DNA from: an uncultured Clostridia bacterium
GTDB lineage: Bacteria > Bacillota > Clostridia > Oscillospirales > Acutalibacteraceae
Assembly: GCA_937895645.1 (NCBI GenBank)
Contig: CALBKQ010000137.1
Location: forward strand, 1-9,756
DNA: 9,756 bases
Reading direction: 5' to 3'
Both the position numbers and the translations under genes were made by a program. Below are positions 6,148-9,756 of the stretch, in pieces (the stretch's first letter is position 1; each line of letters begins with the position of its first letter). The notes beneath the pieces were generated by a model that was not told the origin of the DNA, did not search any database, and saw nothing but the letters and a program-made list of their open reading frames with translations.

Positions 6148-6549
6148 TATAATGGTGTTAAAAAGACAATTACAGACCCAACCGATGTAAACAATAAAGA
6201 AGCTGCTGTCGGTGGTGCCGTAGCTGCCGGTGGTGTTGGTGGAGCAGCAATTGTAGCTAATCGTTTAAACACTATGAGAAAAATGGCGATGACTGGTCAA
6301 CATATGGTTGACAAGGCCGGCGTTTTAAAAGCCCAAAATTTAGGCTTGTTAGCGGATTTTGCTAAAAATGTTTCTAAGTTCTTTAAAGAAACTAAGGCAA
6401 CTGCATGGTTAGCTAGATTGATGGAAACACCAACAGCAAAGAAAATTGGTGGTGCAGCCGGTGGTGCATTGGCTTTAGGTATTACGGCTGCTCAGTTGTA
6501 TAGCGCAGGTGATATGGCGGTTGAAGCTATTGATACATATTCAAAATAA
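6133..6549 (+). CDS. Gly/Ala-rich hypothetical membrane-associated protein, probably 5'-truncated
   Basis: I do not recognise this 138-aa protein. Residues 24-43 (AAVGGAVAAGGVGGAAIVAN) and 105-123 (IGGAAGGALALGITAAQLY) are hydrophobic with glycine-zipper spacing, and between them lies a basic amphipathic stretch (45-95). This suggests a membrane-inserting or helix-packing protein, but no family follows. The ATG at 6133 has GGAG only two bases upstream (6127-6130), and those bases belong to aroA, so the true N-terminus may lie beyond the junction; the frame is open for at least another 40 bases leftwards. Hand counts give about 45% GC over 6181-6360 against about 23% over 6721-6840, partly explained by Gly and Ala codons. 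It is followed by a terminator shared with the convergent tag gene. No partner gene is visible. Confidence 0.6.
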   Translation: MTSKVYNGVKKTITDPTDVNNKEAAVGGAVAAGGVGGAAIVANRLNTMRKMAMTGQHMVDKAGVLKAQNLGLLADFAKNVSKFFKETKATAWLARLMETPTAKKIGGAAGGALALGITAAQLYSAGDMAVEAIDTYSK

Positions 6550-6580
6550 TCAATCCGAGATATTAAAAGAGAGAATATTA

Positions 6581-6612
6581 AAAACGCCCGAACATAAAGT
6601 TTAGGGCGTTTT
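6581..6612. terminator. bidirectional terminator between the Gly/Ala-rich gene and tag
   Basis: AAAACGCCC (6581-6589) pairs perfectly with GGGCGTTTT (6604-6612). GAAC (6590-6593) and GTTT (6599-6602) can extend the stem with one bulge. T-runs occur on both strands. The right arm overlaps the tag stop codon (6613-6611), so tag transcription would end right at its last codon. Confidence 0.88.
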
Positions 6613-7168
6613 AATTTGCATTAAATTTATAGCAATTTATGTCGTGATCGTTTATTATTCCTATTGCCTGCAAATAAGAATAAATAATAATTGTTCCTAC
6701 GTATTTCATTCCTCTTTTTTTTAAATCTTTTGAAATTTTGTCTGATAGTGGAGACGATACGATTAATTCACCTGTTTTGTTTATTATAACTTTATTTTCA
6801 GAAAATCCCCATATATAATTAGAAAAACTTTTATATTCTTTTTGAATTTTTATAAAAATTTTCGCGTTGTTTATTGAGGCTAAAATTTTATTTTTACTTC
6901 TTATAATTGCAGGATTTTGTAACAATTCACTTACTTTTTTATCATCATAATTTGCAACTTTTTTAACATCAAAATTATCAAAAGCTTGACGAAAAGCTTC
7001 GCGTTTTTTTAATACAGTAAGCCAAGATAATCCAGCTTGAAAACCTTCCAGCACTAGTAACTCAAAAAGTTCCTTATCGTCATATTTAGGCACCCCCCAT
7101 TCTTCATCATGGTATTTGATATAAATAGGAGATTTTAAATCAACCCAAAAACATCTTTTTTTATCCAT
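6611..7168 (-). CDS. tag: DNA-3-methyladenine glycosylase I
   Basis: A 185-aa base-excision repair enzyme that removes 3-methyladenine from alkylated DNA. The family zinc site is complete: C6, H20, H175 and C179, with H175 and C179 at the same numbers as in E. coli Tag. YHDEEWGVP (19-27), LEGFQAGLSWLTVLKKRE (40-57, with E41 matching the conserved active-site Glu), IIRSKNKI and LKKRGMKYVGTIIIYSYLQA (149-168) are all typical. The length is normal. Its ATG at 7168 shares one base with the TAA of the upstream ABC ATPase (TAATG), indicating translational coupling at the end of a three-gene operon. Base composition is very AT-rich, like its neighbours to the right. Confidence 0.96.
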   Translation of the reverse strand: MDKKRCFWVDLKSPIYIKYHDEEWGVPKYDDKELFELLVLEGFQAGLSWLTVLKKREAFRQAFDNFDVKKVANYDDKKVSELLQNPAIIRSKNKILASINNAKIFIKIQKEYKSFSNYIWGFSENKVIINKTGELIVSSPLSDKISKDLKKRGMKYVGTIIIYSYLQAIGIINDHDINCYKFNAN

Positions 7169-7953
7169 TATTCAACAATACTCCAAAAACGCCCATTTTC
7201 TGTTTTTATTAATTTAATATCAACATTAAACGCCTGTTTTAAAATTTCTGGAGTTAAAATTTCTTCTCTATTACCTTCAAATATTATTTCTCCAGATTTT
7301 AAAATCATACCTTCATTAAATGACGGTAAAATGTCTTCTATTCTTTGTGTAATAAATATTATTGTTAAATCTTTTTTGGTTTTTGCAAGATTATCTATTA
7401 TTTTTAAGAAGTTTTCTCTCTCAGTTATATCCAGATAAACGCTGGGTTCATCTAATATCATAAGTTTAGGATTGGAATTTAGCGCTCTAGCTACAAGGAT
7501 TTTCATTTGTTCTCCAGAAGACATTTTAGAAAAATCCTTGTTTGCTAAATGAAGCCCATTCAAATCTGTTAATATTTTCTCTACAATTTCTAATTCATCT
7601 TGTGTCGCCGCTTTAAAATAACCTAAAGTTCCTGTTTTTCCGGATAAAACCATATCAACACCAGTCGTGTTTGGTTCAATTGTTTTTTGAATAAAAGGAC
7701 TTATCCAAGCAATAGATTTTCTGAGTTCATTTATATCTGTATGCCAAAATTTTTCACCAATAACTTCTATTTGAGCTCCGTAATGCGCCCAAATGTATCC
7801 TAATAAAGTTCTAACTAGTGTGGTTTTTCCTGAGCCGTTTGCACCTAATACAAAATATTTTGCACCTTTTTTAACTTTCCAATTTATATTATGCAAAATT
7901 TCTCTGCCTTGAAGTGAAACTTTTGCATTTTCTATGTTTATTGCATATTCCAT
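7168..7953 (-). CDS. ABC-type ATP-binding protein, ModF/YlmA-like
   Basis: A 261-aa single nucleotide-binding domain. Walker A is GANGSGKTT (38-46), the signature is MSSGEQ in place of LSGGQ, and Walker B is LMILDEPS. NINWKVKKGAKYFVLGANGSGKTT and GYxW..YGAQIEVIGEKF resemble soluble or transport-linked ATPases of the YlmA/ModF group. The switch (H-loop) position reads FITQRIEDI where relatives have TH, so the usual histidine is Gln (codon CAA). This normally weakens hydrolysis, though some ABC ATPases tolerate it. No permease or binding protein lies beside it, so substrate and partner are unknown. The ribosome binding site is weak (AAGAG). It follows the 115-aa gene by 17 bases and overlaps tag by one base. 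The function could be transport energising or a non-transport role. Confidence 0.85.
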   Translation of the reverse strand: MEYAINIENAKVSLQGREILHNINWKVKKGAKYFVLGANGSGKTTLVRTLLGYIWAHYGAQIEVIGEKFWHTDINELRKSIAWISPFIQKTIEPNTTGVDMVLSGKTGTLGYFKAATQDELEIVEKILTDLNGLHLANKDFSKMSSGEQMKILVARALNSNPKLMILDEPSVYLDITERENFLKIIDNLAKTKKDLTIIFITQRIEDILPSFNEGMILKSGEIIFEGNREEILTPEILKQAFNVDIKLIKTENGRFWSIVE

Positions 7954-7970
7954 TTTTTTTCTCTTTTAAA

Positions 7971-8318
7971 TTAATGTAAACCTTGTGTTGCAGACAAAGA
8001 ATCACATAGTCCTTCCATAATATTTAAATAATCTTCTTCTGGCAAAGTAGAAATTGTTAAAATAGCTTGATTTAAATAAGGATACTTATCGTACCAACGT
8101 CGCATATTACCAGATTGATATAATCCTAAAACTCTATCTAACCCAATACTAATTGGTTGTTCAACATTTTCTTCTCTGTGAGCTGTTTTTATTGCTCCGG
8201 CAATGGAAATTATATCTTGTGCAATTTGATATTGACTTTTAAAATCCAACTCTTTAAGTAATTTAAATGCCAATTCTGCCTTCTCGTGTTTGTCATACCA
8301 ACGTTTATTATTGTTCAT
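7971..8318 (-). CDS. 115-aa hypothetical protein with two RWYDK repeats
   Basis: I do not recognise an assigned function. The protein holds an internal duplication: RWYDKHEKAELAFKLLKEL (6-24) and RWYDKYPYLNQAILTISTL (73-91) align without gaps for about 27 residues, sharing RWYDK, Ala at repeat position 12, hydrophobic residues at 13 and 16, Leu at 19 and Ile at 27. Between the copies lies a helical-looking segment (30-70). There is no signal peptide, membrane segment, or cysteine/histidine cluster, so it is probably a small soluble helical protein. GGGG (8332-8329) precedes ATG 8318 by 10 bases, and a consensus promoter lies just upstream. It is the first gene of the operon with the ABC ATPase and tag. 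I recall RRWYD-containing small proteins in gut bacteria, unverified. Confidence 0.75.
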   Translation of the reverse strand: MNNNKRWYDKHEKAELAFKLLKELDFKSQYQIAQDIISIAGAIKTAHREENVEQPISIGLDRVLGLYQSGNMRRWYDKYPYLNQAILTISTLPEEDYLNIMEGLCDSLSATQGLH

Positions 8319-8349
8319 TTTAAATAATCCCCATTTGATTTATGGTTAT

Positions 8350-8377
8350 ATTATAACTTATTTTTTGCAATTATCAA
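8350..8377 (-). promoter_or_regulatory. promoter of the RWYDK-ABC-tag operon
   Basis: The minus strand has -35 TTGATA (8377-8372), a 16-bp spacer and a perfect -10 TATAAT (8355-8350). The predicted start near 8343 gives a leader of about 25 bases before ATG 8318. Confidence 0.8.
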
Positions 8378-8381
8378 TAAA

Positions 8382-8410
8382 TTTACAATATAGAAATTTT
8401 GATTTAAAAT
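8382..8410 (+). promoter_or_regulatory. promoter of the AsmA-like gene
   Basis: -35 TTTACA (8382-8387), a 17-bp spacer and -10 TAAAAT (8405-8410) predict a start near 8417, with AAGGAG (8433-8438) and ATG 8447 following. A second candidate -10, TGCTATAAA (8413-8421, extended type), lacks a good -35. The -35 box lies four bases from the -35 box of the divergent promoter. Confidence 0.65.
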
Positions 8411-8446
8411 TATGCTATAAATGGTTTTATATAAGGAGAGGTTTTG

Positions 8447-9756
8447 ATGAAAGCGTTAAAAATATTTGGTATTTCCCTAGTATCAATTTTAGCTGTTATA
8501 TACTTTGCATTTTTATTTATTTTACCAAATGCCCTTGATTTAAATAATTATAAATCTGATATTAATAAAATAGTTAAAGAAATATCAGATTTAGATTTAA
8601 ATATCGGCAATATCAAGTTAAAAACAACATGGAATTTACAAACAAAACTCGCATTAAATGATATTTCCATAAAATATTTGAATAAAAAAGAATTAATGTC
8701 TGTTAAAAGTGGAGAAGCGGGGATTAAATTATTACCATTATTAGGGCTAAAAATTGAATTATCTCCAATTAAAATTAACGAACCTACTATTAACATTACA
8801 ATAGAAAAAGATGGCCGTTACGACGTTGAAAAATTTGCAAATAATTTATTGAAAAAATTGCAACAACCAACAAGCCAACAAACACAACAAACTCAATCAT
8901 TACCAATCAAAATTTCAAACAACATGCCAGATGTTTTGTTGACTAATTATGCAATAAATTTAGTTGATGAAAAAACTAAAGACATTATGAAAATTAATGG
9001 CTCAGAATTTAAAATTTCTGAATTTAAATTAGGAGATAAAATTAAAGTTTCTACAAATGGAAATTTAAGCATAAATGGCAAATCACATGTACTTTATAAT
9101 GCCAAAATTGACTCATTTATGCCGACACTAGTCCAAACTACGACACAAGCAAATCCTGAGCCAATATCTATTCCTCAAATAGATTTTAACCCAATAAAAG
9201 TAGTCAAAAACTATAACTTAGGTGCTAATTTTGATACAGACTTAAAAATTACCCAAAAAGACAAAAATATATATTTAAAAGGTTATCTAAATGCCACAGA
9301 TTTAAATTATAAATTACAAGGTAAAAATTTAGATAAAAGCTTTTTAAAATTGCTTTTTGAAGGTGAAAAGATAAATATTGACTCAAATTTATATGTTAAT
9401 GAAAATGAAAAATTTATTTTGAATGGTTTTTATAAAACAGGTAAAAAACAAAATATTAATTTGCATGTAGATTCAGCGAAAATAAATCTTTCAAGCATAA
9501 AAAATGTATTAATAGCGCTATTGGATATTGTTAATATAAAAAACGATATCGCTCAAATTAAAGTAAACGGTACATTAGATTCTAATTTTAATATCAAGAG
9601 TGATTTCAAAAAAATCGAATCAGATGGATATTTAAAAATAGAAAATGCAAGTATTTCTCATTCTATGTTACCGTTAACAATTAATTCCATTAAATCCTAT
9701 CTTGATTTTAGTAATAATAAAAATACAAGTATATATTTTCTTGATGTTGGTCAAGG
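8447..9756 (+). CDS. AsmA-like inner-membrane-anchored protein, 3' end outside the window
   Basis: 436 codons are open to the right edge, so this is a partial gene; AsmA-family proteins are often 600-1200 aa. One N-terminal membrane segment (7-27) is followed by a periplasmic-type region rich in alternating polar and hydrophobic beta strands. The AsmA N-terminal pattern is visible: NYKSDINKIVKEISDLDLNIGNIKLKTTW (34-62), then LLPLLGLKIELSPIKINEPTINITIEKDGRYDVEKF (95-130). Family members are linked to outer-membrane phospholipid supply and assembly in diderms, with bridge-like beta-groove folds. A Gln/Thr-rich linker (138-150) follows the N-terminal unit. AGGAGAG (8434-8440) sits 8 bases before ATG. 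It is divergent from the RWYDK operon. Family assignment is by pattern only; the low-GC codon use makes it lysine-, asparagine- and isoleucine-rich. Confidence 0.7.
   Translation, partial: MKALKIFGISLVSILAVIYFAFLFILPNALDLNNYKSDINKIVKEISDLDLNIGNIKLKTTWNLQTKLALNDISIKYLNKKELMSVKSGEAGIKLLPLLGLKIELSPIKINEPTINITIEKDGRYDVEKFANNLLKKLQQPTSQQTQQTQSLPIKISNNMPDVLLTNYAINLVDEKTKDIMKINGSEFKISEFKLGDKIKVSTNGNLSINGKSHVLYNAKIDSFMPTLVQTTTQANPEPISIPQIDFNPIKVVKNYNLGANFDTDLKITQKDKNIYLKGYLNATDLNYKLQGKNLDKSFLKLLFEGEKINIDSNLYVNENEKFILNGFYKTGKKQNINLHVDSAKINLSSIKNVLIALLDIVNIKNDIAQIKVNGTLDSNFNIKSDFKKIESDGYLKIENASISHSMLPLTINSIKSYLDFSNNKNTSIYFLDVGQ

Noticed and set aside
6120..6150. Insertion sequence, phage attachment site or integron explaining the junction
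   Set aside because: No terminal inverted repeats, target duplication, integrase, transposase or tRNA is present on either side.
8290..8796. Short frames over the divergent promoters and antisense to the AsmA-like gene
   Set aside because: The plus-strand frame spans both promoters and is out of frame with the AsmA-like protein; the minus-strand frame is antisense to it. Neither has a ribosome binding site.
1..9756. CRISPR array, tRNA genes or a defence island
   Set aside because: No regularly spaced repeats, no cloverleaf-like sequences and no defence-type domains were seen; the ABC-Tag-RWYDK trio is not a recognised system.

Overview
The window looks like two unrelated genome pieces joined near position 6130-6147. 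The left piece (1 to about 6135) is from a spore-forming, low-to-moderate GC Firmicute, probably class Clostridia. The evidence is a 16S rRNA 5' end with Clostridia-like sequence, a SleB-type spore-cortex lytic enzyme, strong tandem rrn promoters and clear GGAGG ribosome binding sites. The right piece (about 6135 to 9756) is much more AT-rich: hand counts gave about 23% GC over 6721-6840 against about 46% over 5341-5460. It carries an AsmA-like protein, which is typical of diderm (outer-membrane) bacteria. I cannot name the right-hand lineage; low-GC gut diderms such as Gastranaerophilales-type or alphaproteobacterial groups are possible.

Left piece. Positions 1-48 hold the first bases of a 16S rRNA gene on the minus strand, so the rRNA operon runs off the left edge. 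Behind it (49-465) lie a pre-16S leader with a boxA-like element and several hairpins, two tandem consensus promoters (TTGACA with 17-bp spacers) and an A/T-tract UP-like region. Reading the other way is a sleB-like gene (583-1287), followed by a short 7-bp repeat array and a bidirectional terminator (1325-1356). Converging on that terminator is a minus-strand aromatic amino acid operon in the order aroA (5' end missing) - aroC - pheA - aroE/aroK fusion - aroQ. The genes overlap or nearly touch. Together they cover 3-dehydroquinate to shikimate to shikimate-3-phosphate to EPSP to chorismate, then chorismate to phenylpyruvate. DAHP synthase and dehydroquinate synthase are not seen and would be expected upstream, beyond the junction.

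Junction. aroA loses its N-terminal domain (roughly 115 residues) at about 6140, where its frame meets a stop. In the same few bases a plus-strand Gly/Ala-rich ORF begins with a badly spaced ribosome binding site. The simplest reading is a chimeric assembly, or less likely a real recombination, that truncates both genes.

Right piece. An uncharacterised Gly/Ala-rich protein (6133-6549) ends at a shared bidirectional terminator (6581-6612). Converging on it is a three-gene minus-strand operon: a 115-aa protein built of two RWYDK repeats, an ABC ATPase with a substituted switch histidine, and tag (3-methyladenine DNA glycosylase I). A tight back-to-back promoter pair (8350-8410) separates this operon from a divergent AsmA-like gene that runs off the right edge.

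No tRNA, CRISPR array, insertion sequence or attachment site was seen. No convincing new biological system was found. The most unusual items are the junction, the RWYDK repeat protein and the tight divergent promoters.
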